From JAVBNJ01 sp031551625 (GTDB taxonomy: Bacteria > Bacteroidota > Bacteroidia > Bacteroidales > UBA932): a stretch of DNA of 43,013 bases. How positions within the stretch are numbered: position 1 is the first letter of the stretch; each line of letters starts with the position of its first letter. The stretch is taken from NCBI GenBank assembly GCA_031551625.1, contig JAVBNJ010000072.1:1-43013 (forward strand), written 5' to 3'. Both the position numbers and the translations under genes were made by a program. The notes below the pieces were generated by a model, which was not told the DNA's origin, searched no databases, and was given only the letters and a program-made list of their open reading frames with translations. Shown one piece after another: positions 8,184 through 18,000 of the stretch.

Positions 8184-8257
8184 AATATTTTTTCTATTTC
8201 CATAGTCCTCTTTAGCCATTTTTGTGTCTTTACTACATAGAGACGAGATTAGAATTT

Positions 8258-9187
8258 ATGACACGATCAAAAAGGGGATTAAAAAAATTATTACACAAGT
8301 ACAACACCAATACTTGTAATGAAGAGGACTTTAATGCGTTCCTGGATGTTGTTCAACGCCAAGAGCAGGAGCAAGAATTAAATAGCCTGTTAAAAGAAAA
8401 ATGGCAGAGTACAAAAACCGTTCCTGTGGTATATAGCAACCGTTACAAGTGGTATACGGGTATTGCAGCTTCGGTAGCATTGCTGCTTGGCACCATGTTG
8501 TTTTTGAAAAGTTTTTCTACAATGCCGGACGGAGTCGTGAAATTGGCCGGCAATACATCATCACCGGCTATTGTTACAAAACTGGTGCTTTCGGACGGTA
8601 GCACGGTGTTGCTGCGCGAAGGCGGAAAGCTCATCCAGTCTGACCGCTTCGAGGGTACCACCCGCGAAGTAACACTGGAAGGGGAAGCATATTTCGATAT
8701 TGCACCTAATCCGAAGAAACCATTTATTATTCATACCGGAAAAGTAAAGACAACCGTTCTCGGTACTGCTTTTTCGCTGAAGGCCGATCCTAACGATGAA
8801 CTGATTACACTTACGGTAACCCATGGGAAAGTGCGGGTGGAAGATGATAAGAAATTAGTAGCCGTGTTGGTAGCCGACAAGAAGCTTACCTATAATAAGC
8901 TTACCAATATGGCGGAGGAAAAAGCTGTAGATGCCAACAAGGAAATAGATTGGAAAAAACCGGATCTACTATTTAAAAATAATACATTTGAATATATAGC
9001 CAATGAACTTGAAATTGCATACGGCGTACGCATTGTATTTGAATCAGAGGAGTTGAAGCCACAAGAAATCACAGCGTCTATTGACGGTAGCGAGCCGCTT
9101 CAAAAAGCCTTGGAAATGCTTTGCACAAGCCAGCATGCTTATTTTGTAGTGAACGACGGCACGTATAAGATAAGACAGATAAAATAA
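8258..9187 (+). CDS. FecR-family anti-sigma factor
   Basis: The product is 309 residues. A cytoplasmic N-terminal region (1-64) should bind the sigma factor. One transmembrane helix (about 65-83, TGIAASVALLLGTMLFL) follows. The periplasmic FecR domain (about 104-195) has the motifs LSDGSTVLLREG, EGEAYFDI and TTVLGTAFSLKA. The C-terminal DUF4974-like domain (about 245-309) probably contacts the SusC N-terminus. The frame opens at a TTG at 8222, but the ATG at 8258 is the normal start. It relays the signal from the outer-membrane transporter at 9211 to the ECF factor just upstream. Confidence 0.93.
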   Translation: MTRSKRGLKKLLHKYNTNTCNEEDFNAFLDVVQRQEQEQELNSLLKEKWQSTKTVPVVYSNRYKWYTGIAASVALLLGTMLFLKSFSTMPDGVVKLAGNTSSPAIVTKLVLSDGSTVLLREGGKLIQSDRFEGTTREVTLEGEAYFDIAPNPKKPFIIHTGKVKTTVLGTAFSLKADPNDELITLTVTHGKVRVEDDKKLVAVLVADKKLTYNKLTNMAEEKAVDANKEIDWKKPDLLFKNNTFEYIANELEIAYGVRIVFESEELKPQEITASIDGSEPLQKALEMLCTSQHAYFVVNDGTYKIRQIK

Positions 9188-9210
9188 ATTTTAATACCTA
9201 AATCTTTAGT

Positions 9211-12200
9211 ATGGAAAACCAAAAACCCCAACATTACGTTGGTGAGAAACATCCGGTTCTCTTTTTTCTCCGGACGCTTTTTTTCTGTTTGCTGGCCACA
9301 TGCCTATACACCACTGTGGGTTACGCACAGAATAAAACAGGCGAGGATGTAGAGAAAAAGATGATAAGCCTGGAGTTTGCCAACGAAAAACTGGATAATG
9401 CTTTAGCCACATTGGAACAGGTTTCCGGCTTCCGGTTAATTTATCCGAGCGAACCTGTGGATAAAGCCCATTTGGTAAACCTGCCGAAAGAAACACGTTC
9501 GGTAGCCGCCACATTACGCTTGATGCTGCAAGGAACAACCCTTGATTTCAGCCAGTCCGGCAGTTCTATTGTATTGTTTGCAAAGAAAGAACAACCTAAA
9601 CCGGCAACTGCTACCGGATTGACCCTGCACGGAGCAGTAACAGATGCTGCCAGCGGAGAAGTGCTACCCTATGCCTCGGTGGTCGGGAAAGTAAATAAAA
9701 CAACGGCTGTGTATACTGATGAAAAAGGCGATTTTTCGATTACCTTTCCGTCGAATGAAACACATTTTACAGTATCGTTCATGGGGTATAAAGATGCGAT
9801 GATTACCATTGGTGCACAACGTGATTTTAAAGTAGCCCTGGAACCGGAAGCTGTTCAACTCGACGAAACAATTGTGGTAGGTTACCAGACCCGTAAAAAA
9901 AGTACGTTGACAGGGTCGGTGAAATCATTGGACAGTAAAGTGATTCAAGACAAGCCGGTGGCCAGTTTTGATAAAGCCATTCAGGGACAAGTAGCCGGGG
10001 TATACACCATGTCATCGGGGGTGCCGGGCGGTTCGTCGAGCATGCTTATCCGCGGTGTGACGTCGGTCAACTACACGGCGCAGCCGCTCTATATATTGGA
10101 CGGCACGCCTATTTCGCCTGAAAACTTTGCATCGCTCAATCCGAACGATATCGAAACATATACGGTATTGAAAGATGCAGCGGCCACTTCGATTTATGGT
10201 TCTTTGGCCGCCAATGGAGTAGTGTTGCTTACGTCGAAACGCGGAAAGAATATGGAGCGTTCGGAAGTTACTTACCGTTTCCAAATAGGTACATCGATGC
10301 TTACCGGACAAAATTTCACCATGATGAATACCCAAGAGCGGCTGGGGTATGAAGAGCGGCTGGGCATGCGCGAACTGGATGCTACAGGGCATAATTATTT
10401 GTATCGCGATGCACAGGGTAATGTGATCCGTACCGAAAGTAAGGATTCGTTGATGAATATAAATGTGAATTGGCGTGATGCCATTTACCGGAAAGGTCTT
10501 ATCCAATCGCACGAATTGGGATTGCGAGGCGGTAGCGAAAATACGCGCTATTATGCATCGTTCAACTATTTCGGGCAAGCCGGTATTTTACCGTCATCGG
10601 ATTTTAAACGGTTGGCATTCCGCGTGAACTTGGATCATACAGTTAATAAATTTTTGAAGGTAGGAACGTCTACCGCATTAGGCCGCGAGTTCCGGAAAGA
10701 TGCACCCACCGGCAGTATGTCGGCGGCACTGGCAGGTTCGAGTTACAATCCCGTAACTGCTTCGTACATTATGCTTCCTTACATGAATCCTTATAATGCC
10801 GATGGAGAGTTGGTGGATTTTGTGAATACGGATATGCGGAACCCGCTGTTGTATTATACGATGAGCGAGATGTCGGATAACCGTATAAAAGTGGTAACCA
10901 ATATTTATGCCGAATTAAAGTTGGCCAAATTTTTGACATTCAAAAGTTCATTGGGTTACGACTATCAAGATAAGACGAACTACTCGCATGTATCGCCCGA
11001 GTGGGACGGCGTGGGAAGCGTGTCGCGCGGCTACTACATGGAACAGAACCTCACCAATACGAACTTGTTTACATTCAAGCATACGATTAAAGATAAACAT
11101 AACCTGACGATATTGCTCGGCGAAGAGTCGCTGATGTCGAACGACCGCCAGTTTGATGCATCGGGTCAAAACCTGGCCAATTCAAAAGTATTGATGCTGC
11201 TGGCTACATCGACTCCAGGGCAACCGCACGATATGTACGCCAAATGGACAACTCTTTCGTTTTTCTCGCAAGCCAGCTATAATTACGATAACAGATATTT
11301 TCTTGATCTTTCGTTACGCGAAGACGGTAGTTCACGTTTCGGTCCCGATAGCAAATGGGGTACATTCTGGTCGGTTGGCGCCTCCTGGAATGTCATGAAC
11401 GAATCGTTCATGAAAGATTCCAAAGTGGTGAGTTCGCTTAATGTGTTTGCATCAACCGGTACATCAGGTAATTCGAATATCGGAACCTATGATTCTTATG
11501 AAACGTACGGCTTCGGAGGAAATTTCAATTACAACGGGCAAAACGGTTCGGGGCCGAACGCACCCGGCAATTCCGCGCTGGCATGGGAAACCGTATGGAA
11601 AAATAACATCGGTGTTGAAATGACATTGTTGAAACAATACCGCTTGAAACTGGAAGCGTATATCAATAAAACATCCAACATGCTTTTTGCCGAAAATCTT
11701 TCGATTACTTCGGGTTACTCGGCCCGCACAGCCAACACCGGCAACATGTTCAACCGCGGAGTGGAGTTTGAGTGGGATTTGAGTTTGATAGCGACAAAAG
11801 ATATTTACTGGAAATTCTATGGTAATGTTGCTTTCTCGCAAAGTATTATGGGCGATCTGCCGGATGAGATGACAACGGAATTTTTAACGTACCGTTCCAA
11901 TGAACAGTACGGTATGTTCTACATGGTACAATTTGCCGGTGTAGACCCGCAAAATGGGCGGCCATTGTGGTACAAAGCCGATGGTTCGCTGACAAATATA
12001 TACAGCACCAATGATCGCGTGATATTAAATAAATCGTTTATCCCCACCTACACGGGTGGTTTCGGTACGGATTTCACCTATAAAAATCTGGGGGTGTCGC
12101 TGTTCTTCTCGTGGGTAGGCGACAAATATATGATCAATCAAGCGTCGAACATCTACAACTCCAATGGTAAGTTCAAAGATGTGAACCAGGGCGTGGATAT

Positions 12201-12516
12201 GTTGAACGGTTGGTCGACACCGGGTCAGGTGACCTCGTATCCCGACCCGCGCTACATGAGCAACAATGCCGATACGCGTTATTTGGAAAACGCCTCGTTC
12301 CTGCGCTGGAAAAATTTTATGATATCTTACACATTGGATCAGGAATATTTGAAAAAAACAAAGTTGATAAAAAATGCCAAAGTGTATGTGCAGGCGCAAA
12401 ACCTGTTTACATTTACCTCTTTCCGTGGATTTGACCCCGAAAATTTATCGCCGGTGGAATCGAACGTATATCCGCAATCGAAGAGTTTTACATTTGGCCT
12501 TGACTTAACCTTTTAA
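9211..12516 (+). CDS. SusC/RagA TonB-linked transporter with STN signalling domain
   Basis: The product is 1101 residues. Order of parts: signal peptide ending VGYAQ (about residue 40); secretin/TonB short N-terminal domain (about 50-128) that talks to FecR; carboxypeptidase-regulatory-like domain (about 132-215, LHGAVTDAASGEVLPYASV); a SusC linker ending DETIVVGYQTRKKSTLTGSV; plug (about 235-345, including LIRGVTSVNYTAQPLYILDG); then a 22-strand barrel ending SFTFGLDLTF. It forms the outer-membrane channel closed by the SusD lid encoded next. The neighbouring metalloprotease suggests peptide rather than glycan cargo, as for RagA of Porphyromonas; that is inference. Confidence 0.95.
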   Translation: MENQKPQHYVGEKHPVLFFLRTLFFCLLATCLYTTVGYAQNKTGEDVEKKMISLEFANEKLDNALATLEQVSGFRLIYPSEPVDKAHLVNLPKETRSVAATLRLMLQGTTLDFSQSGSSIVLFAKKEQPKPATATGLTLHGAVTDAASGEVLPYASVVGKVNKTTAVYTDEKGDFSITFPSNETHFTVSFMGYKDAMITIGAQRDFKVALEPEAVQLDETIVVGYQTRKKSTLTGSVKSLDSKVIQDKPVASFDKAIQGQVAGVYTMSSGVPGGSSSMLIRGVTSVNYTAQPLYILDGTPISPENFASLNPNDIETYTVLKDAAATSIYGSLAANGVVLLTSKRGKNMERSEVTYRFQIGTSMLTGQNFTMMNTQERLGYEERLGMRELDATGHNYLYRDAQGNVIRTESKDSLMNINVNWRDAIYRKGLIQSHELGLRGGSENTRYYASFNYFGQAGILPSSDFKRLAFRVNLDHTVNKFLKVGTSTALGREFRKDAPTGSMSAALAGSSYNPVTASYIMLPYMNPYNADGELVDFVNTDMRNPLLYYTMSEMSDNRIKVVTNIYAELKLAKFLTFKSSLGYDYQDKTNYSHVSPEWDGVGSVSRGYYMEQNLTNTNLFTFKHTIKDKHNLTILLGEESLMSNDRQFDASGQNLANSKVLMLLATSTPGQPHDMYAKWTTLSFFSQASYNYDNRYFLDLSLREDGSSRFGPDSKWGTFWSVGASWNVMNESFMKDSKVVSSLNVFASTGTSGNSNIGTYDSYETYGFGGNFNYNGQNGSGPNAPGNSALAWETVWKNNIGVEMTLLKQYRLKLEAYINKTSNMLFAENLSITSGYSARTANTGNMFNRGVEFEWDLSLIATKDIYWKFYGNVAFSQSIMGDLPDEMTTEFLTYRSNEQYGMFYMVQFAGVDPQNGRPLWYKADGSLTNIYSTNDRVILNKSFIPTYTGGFGTDFTYKNLGVSLFFSWVGDKYMINQASNIYNSNGKFKDVNQGVDMLNGWSTPGQVTSYPDPRYMSNNADTRYLENASFLRWKNFMISYTLDQEYLKKTKLIKNAKVYVQAQNLFTFTSFRGFDPENLSPVESNVYPQSKSFTFGLDLTF

Positions 12517-12528
12517 TCAGCAGTAATT

Positions 12529-14046
12529 ATGAAAAAGATATATCTACTAGTAGTGTTAGCATGCTTCTCCGTATCGTTTCAATCGTGCGATTTTCTGACG
12601 GAATATCCGCCGGACCGCGTAGCAGCCGATGAAGCTATTGAAACGGTTACGGATGCGGAAACAGCGCTTATGGGCTCTTATGCCGCCATGCGCGATTATT
12701 GGAGCCGCGGCGCCATTGAATTGGGCGACGTAATGACCGATGAGTCGTTTGCGGCACTGGGCTGTAACCGCCACATGGAAATGCAAGCATACATGTACTC
12801 CAACAACAATTCGGAAGTAGAAGAATTATGGTCGCGCGGCTACCAGGTGATCAATGATGTGAATAGAATTCTGGCGGTTATCGATGGAATTTCAGGTTCT
12901 ACTTCACAGAAAAACGAAATCAAAGGGCAGGCGTTAGCCTTGCGCGGCATCGCCTACATGGAATTGTGCAAGTGGTTTGCCATTCCTTTCAATGTAGATT
13001 CTACAGCTGTTGGTGTTCCTATCAAGCAAACGACACAAAGCAACGAAAAGCCGCCACGCGCTTCGGTAAAAGAAGTATACGACTATGCCGAGTCGGATTT
13101 GCTGCAAGCGGCCTCATTGCTGGCGGGTAAAACAGCTACCAACGAAGACAACCTGCGCTACCTGTCTATCTGGTCGTGTAAGGCATTCCTGGCGCGCTTG
13201 TACCTTTATAAAACAGACTATGTGAAAGCGGCGGCCTATGCATCGGATGTCATTAACAGTAATAAGTTCATCTTGATTTCCTCCGCCGATAATATGCGCT
13301 CCATGTGGAGAAATGATGTAGGCACGGAAATTATTTTCATGTTGGGCTACACCAATGAAAACCTTGGCGGGCTTATCGGCGCCAACTACTATTCGGTAAC
13401 GCGCCGTGTCGACCCGGCTACCGGCAAGGAAGTGCTGACCGCACCGGTAGTCAACTACGTACCTTCGGCGCAGTTCCTGGATCTGTATAATTTATTCGGC
13501 CCGAATAATGCATCGAAAGCTGCGGCGGCCGATCTCCGGTATGCCGATTCTACATTCTTCCGCACGCAAACCACCATCCGCGGATGGCAAGGCAAGTTGT
13601 GTTATAAATATCCGGGGAACCCGAAATTTACGGCGACTAATGTAAACATGCCGAAAATTATCCGCTTGCCGGAACTTTATTTGATACGCGCCGAAGCATA
13701 TGCTAATATTTCAGGCAAAAAGGTCGACGCATTGGCCGATTACAATTTACTCCGTAAAAATCGTATATCGGGCTATGTAAACGAAACTACGATGAGCGAC
13801 GAAGAATTGAGGGACGAAATATTTAACGAACGCTTACGGGAATTATGTTTCGAAGGATTCTACTGGTACGACCTGAAACGGGCTCAACGGGGTTTCCAAC
13901 GGAACCCCACCCTCGTGGAACAAAACTATGTGGACAATGCCGCCAGCCGCTTGGCAGTGGATGCAACAAGCTACCGTTGGCAATTGCCCATTCCCTCGAA
14001 TGAAGTAAACGGAAATAAAACGATTGTTTTAAATCCCGGATATTAA
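12529..14046 (+). CDS. SusD/RagB surface substrate-binding lipoprotein
   Basis: The product is 505 residues. The signal peptide ends at the lipidated Cys20 (SVSFQSC). The helical TPR-like SusD fold is indicated by the N-terminal FLTEYPPDRVAADEAIETVTDAE, the RGIAYMELCKWF segment, LYLYKTDYVKAAAYASDVI, LPELYLIRAEAYANI and the C-terminal LRDEIFNERLRELCFEGFYWYDLKR. It caps the SusC channel 12 bases upstream and delivers substrate. No carbohydrate-binding signature can be read from the sequence, so ligand identity is open. Confidence 0.95.
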   Translation: MKKIYLLVVLACFSVSFQSCDFLTEYPPDRVAADEAIETVTDAETALMGSYAAMRDYWSRGAIELGDVMTDESFAALGCNRHMEMQAYMYSNNNSEVEELWSRGYQVINDVNRILAVIDGISGSTSQKNEIKGQALALRGIAYMELCKWFAIPFNVDSTAVGVPIKQTTQSNEKPPRASVKEVYDYAESDLLQAASLLAGKTATNEDNLRYLSIWSCKAFLARLYLYKTDYVKAAAYASDVINSNKFILISSADNMRSMWRNDVGTEIIFMLGYTNENLGGLIGANYYSVTRRVDPATGKEVLTAPVVNYVPSAQFLDLYNLFGPNNASKAAAADLRYADSTFFRTQTTIRGWQGKLCYKYPGNPKFTATNVNMPKIIRLPELYLIRAEAYANISGKKVDALADYNLLRKNRISGYVNETTMSDEELRDEIFNERLRELCFEGFYWYDLKRAQRGFQRNPTLVEQNYVDNAASRLAVDATSYRWQLPIPSNEVNGNKTIVLNPGY

Positions 14047-14067
14047 AAGGAAAAAAGGATTCAAAAA

Positions 14068-15057
14068 ATGAAAAAAAGTATTTTTATAGCCTCATTCTTA
14101 GCAGCAGCAACCTTGCTGCTGGCAAGATGTAGCGCCAACGAAGAAACGCTTTTCGACCCGCAGTTCTCTTATGTAGCTTTTGTGGACGAAAACGACAAAG
14201 AAGCATTAGCAAATGAAAACCCGCCGGTAATTCTTTCGTACAGCAAACGGGAGGACAATCAAGACGTATTGAAAATTCCGGTAGGTGCATCGGGCCGTAT
14301 GGACGAAAGCCTGTTGGTTAATTTTACCTTCACTATCGTAGAAGGCAGCCTCTATCGCGAGGCGGTGGAAGGCGTTGACTTTACCCTGTTGAACGCTTCG
14401 AAAACACTGGCGTTCCCAAACGGTGCAGGCGTTGATACTATCTACATACAAGCGATCAACAACCAAGTTAAGAACGGGCACAGTATATTCCGGATTATGT
14501 TGGAGCCGACGAATGTCAACTATAAATGCGGATTCAACAACTGTAAAAAATATGCCGATGTCATGATATTAGACGACGAGTCGATGTCGAAATTTGAAGG
14601 CGACTGGGTAGTATCGGGCTATACCGTGCACTATTACGACAAGAACAAACAATTGAAGCAAGACTTTGATACGTCCAGTGTGCGGACTATTCCCATTACG
14701 CCCTATACGGTAACTATTGCCTCGCATGCATACCTGGAAGATGTGTTGGTGGTGAGGAATTTCATGAAAGAAGGCGCGTTGTCGGCCGAGGTATATATCG
14801 ACGAAACCTCCGGCGAAATCAGCATGGCGGCCTACCAGGTATTAGGCACTATTAAAGGGTACGACATCCTGCTTTTCACTTTCGACAATAATGGCGATGA
14901 CTTGGGCCCCGCAACACCGGTGGAAGGCCGGGTTATCGACGACAATACCTTGAGCATATGGCATTACTCCGCTTTCTACTACAATACGTCCGGACAGGAA
15001 GTAGGAGTAGGTCCGGGATATGATATATTAAAATCGACATGGAAACGCAAGAAATAA
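14068..15057 (+). CDS. Surface lipoprotein in SusE-like position (DUF4843-like)
   Basis: The product is 329 residues. The signal sequence ends LLLARC, with Cys21 as the probable lipidation site; Arg just before Cys is unusual for a lipobox. The N-terminal half resembles the DUF4843/Calx-beta-like fold seen beside SusD genes: a VNFTFTIVEG strand, EGVDFTLLNASKTLAFPNG and then VDTIYIQAIN. The C-terminal half is a beta-rich unit starting at FEGDWVVSGY. Tryptophan and tyrosine are frequent, compatible with ligand binding. No catalytic motif is visible. It probably assists SusC/SusD at the cell surface; the family assignment is moderate. Confidence 0.6.
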   Translation: MKKSIFIASFLAAATLLLARCSANEETLFDPQFSYVAFVDENDKEALANENPPVILSYSKREDNQDVLKIPVGASGRMDESLLVNFTFTIVEGSLYREAVEGVDFTLLNASKTLAFPNGAGVDTIYIQAINNQVKNGHSIFRIMLEPTNVNYKCGFNNCKKYADVMILDDESMSKFEGDWVVSGYTVHYYDKNKQLKQDFDTSSVRTIPITPYTVTIASHAYLEDVLVVRNFMKEGALSAEVYIDETSGEISMAAYQVLGTIKGYDILLFTFDNNGDDLGPATPVEGRVIDDNTLSIWHYSAFYYNTSGQEVGVGPGYDILKSTWKRKK

Positions 15058-15071
15058 GACAGCTCGAAAAA

Positions 15072-18000
15072 ATGAATCGTATGAAAAAAATAAATTTGAT
15101 AATAGCATTGGTTCTCTTTGCAGCATTGCCTTTTGCGCAAGCCCAAACAACAGGGGCCGGAACTGTACGGAAAACACAAATATATGGCGATAAGCAACCA
15201 CAGGTTATCTACACAAAACCGGTGGCAGGTATTAAAGTGCAAAGTACCGATGTCCCCCCGGCGGAAGCTACGGAACATGAGCACGATCATGATCATGATC
15301 ATGACGGACACGACCACGAGCACGGTACATGCGGTTTCGAAGAACACCAGGACCAGTTGCGTAGCGAGTATCCGGCAATGCCTACCGAAGCGCAATTCGA
15401 AAACTTTATCCGCACGGCATCGGCGGTTTTGCCGAAGAGCGCTATTAAAACAAGCGCTGTAACAGGAAAGGCTGTGTACCAGATTCCGATTATATTCCAT
15501 GTCGTTTATTATAATGGGCAAACAGAGGGACAGGAACACTATCTTACAGAAGAGGCCATTGCTTCCCAAATCAAAGTGCTGAACGAAGACTTTCAACGTT
15601 TGGAAAACACGCGCGGCTTCAATAACCTGCCGGCAGGCGCTACAATAGGCATTGAATTTGTACCGGCTATTTTTGATCCGTCCGGAAACAAGCTCTCGGA
15701 ACCCGGCATCCACCGGGTGAAAGCCAACGATTTGCGCGACGATGCCGGTGGCTTTTTAGATTCTTCGCAACACTATGTAACTACGGCTACAGGCCGTTGG
15801 ATTAAGCGGCAGACTTGCTGGGATGCCAACTGCTACCTCAATGTATGGACACTCGGTTTGGCAGGCGGCGTGCTTGGCTTGGGCGAATTTCCCGATGTGG
15901 ATTTGCCCGGTATTGAAGGTTACGACCTTACACCGCCAGCCGATGAAGACGGTATATTGCTCGACTATCGCCGTTGTGGCTCCTACGAGAAAGGCCCGTT
16001 CCCGGCTATCGCACAAAACTCTGCCGGACGCACATTGACACACGAAATGGGGCACTTCCTGGGTTTGCGCCACACATTTGGCGATGCCCCGACCGATGCC
16101 TACGGGCAACGCCCCGAAGGCTGCCTCTACGACGATTACGTGGACGACACGCCGAATACCAAGGCGCCGCTCTATAATGTAACCGCACCGCTCTATGCCT
16201 GCGGCGAACGTGAAATGTTGGAGAATTATATGGACTACTCGCCCGAAGTCATGATGAATGCCTTTACCAAAGGCCAGGCGGAACGTATATACAAAGTGTT
16301 GGCCAATAGTCCGCGCCGTAAACAACTGCTTACGTCTACCGTGGCCAGTGAAGAAGGCGAACGTACGCCGGTGGTAACGCTCAAGATGGCGGCAAACAAA
16401 ATGTATGCATTCGACGTATTTACATTCGAAGCCATAGTAGAACGATTCCCCGGAACCTATCAATGGGAATTCCAGGACGGAATACCGGCTACATCGACCA
16501 AGCGTACGAATGGCGTATACTTTACGTCGGCCGGGCGTAAACAAGTGAAACTAACGGTTAGCAATGCATTCGGTTCGGTAACTAAAATTACACATGTAGA
16601 TGTATTGGATGTAGAGCCCTGCAAACCGGTTTATAAATCGACCCTGGAAACCCTGCCGGAATCATACTCCACCTCGCTTGACCCTGGCAGCTTTGCGACC
16701 GGCCACGGGAATGTGTTCGGTATCCGCTACATTGCTTCCCGCTTTGCACGCAGCACCAATCCGGCCATGCGCGACCTTTCGCAGATAGAAATGGCGTTCA
16801 ATCGTTTCTTCTACCTTGGCGGATATAATGCCGATGAGTTGTTCAAAGTAATGGTAATGACCGAAGGCTATGATTCGATTCGTGTGGCTAAAACCGCCTA
16901 CAGCTATGAAATGTACGCCAAAGGGCTATCTACGCAAACAGGAAGCTACACGTTCAGTACGGCGGAAGAACGCGACGCCTTGTTAGCGGCTTACCGCTCG
17001 TCGCCCGAAATGGTTTCTATCATACAAGACGATGCCACCTGGTTTGTAGCCCGGAAATACCGCCCGATGGACACCCTGGCCCTGCAATATGTACGCGTGG
17101 GCGATACGGAACAATCCTGGAAAACCGACAAGCCCCTGCTGGTAAAACTTGATAACCCAGTACAATTGACAACCGCCAACTATTTCCTGGTCATTGACCT
17201 TGACTATGACTACTCGAATGCAACCCGCCGCCAATACTCATTTGAACTGAAAGCCGGTTTGTCGCCGATAAACTTTAGTTGGGCCGATGGGCCTATTACC
17301 GTCGAGAATGCACGCGTCGACCCCACAGTGAAACCCTATGCCTACGAATGGAAACCCTTCAGCATGCCTGCCGAAGGCAATAGTTGGGGACAATCTATGC
17401 TGATGAATATATTGCCGGTTTTCACCTCCGACAATACGGCATTTAATGCTCCTGATTTTACCCTGCCTGCTCAAGTAGCCGTGGGCGAAAGCGCCACTTT
17501 CTCTTATGACCCGGCTAACAAACCGACAGTCGTAACAGCGGTGAAATGGACGATTGAAAAAGAAAACGGAACCCACCAAGTGGTTATCGATAAACAAAGC
17601 GCTACCTACTCATTTTCGAAGCCCGGAAAATACAAAGTAACGCTTACGTTCCTGGGTGAACCCTGCTTGCAACACTCCACTACCAAGGAAATTGTTGTGA
17701 AAGGTATTTCGTTTAAACTGACCGATAGCCGCAAAGGATTACCTGTATACGGCTTGTCGCCGGCAAACAGCGTGCAGTTGGAGGTGGTGGAACTCTTCAA
17801 GTCGGGTAGCAATGTAGAATATACCTGGTCGGGGGATCCGGCTATTGACGGAACGACCGGCCTGACCAAAACGGTAACGGTTACCCAACCCTCAAAATAC
17901 TATGTAACGGCAAGGGATGTAAACGCCCCCTCGCTGACCGCCCGCGACAGTGTGACCATCCAGTTCAACAGCGCCAAACCCATAGCGCGGGTGCAGGTAG

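Noticed and set aside
10012..10578. 188-residue minus-strand frame inside the SusC gene
   Set aside because: Antisense shadow rich in Arg, His and Ile, without signal or domain features.
15039..15071. Upstream start of the M43 protease at 15039
   Set aside because: It would overlap the previous gene and put a charged stretch ahead of the signal peptide; the ATG at 15072 or 15081 fits better.
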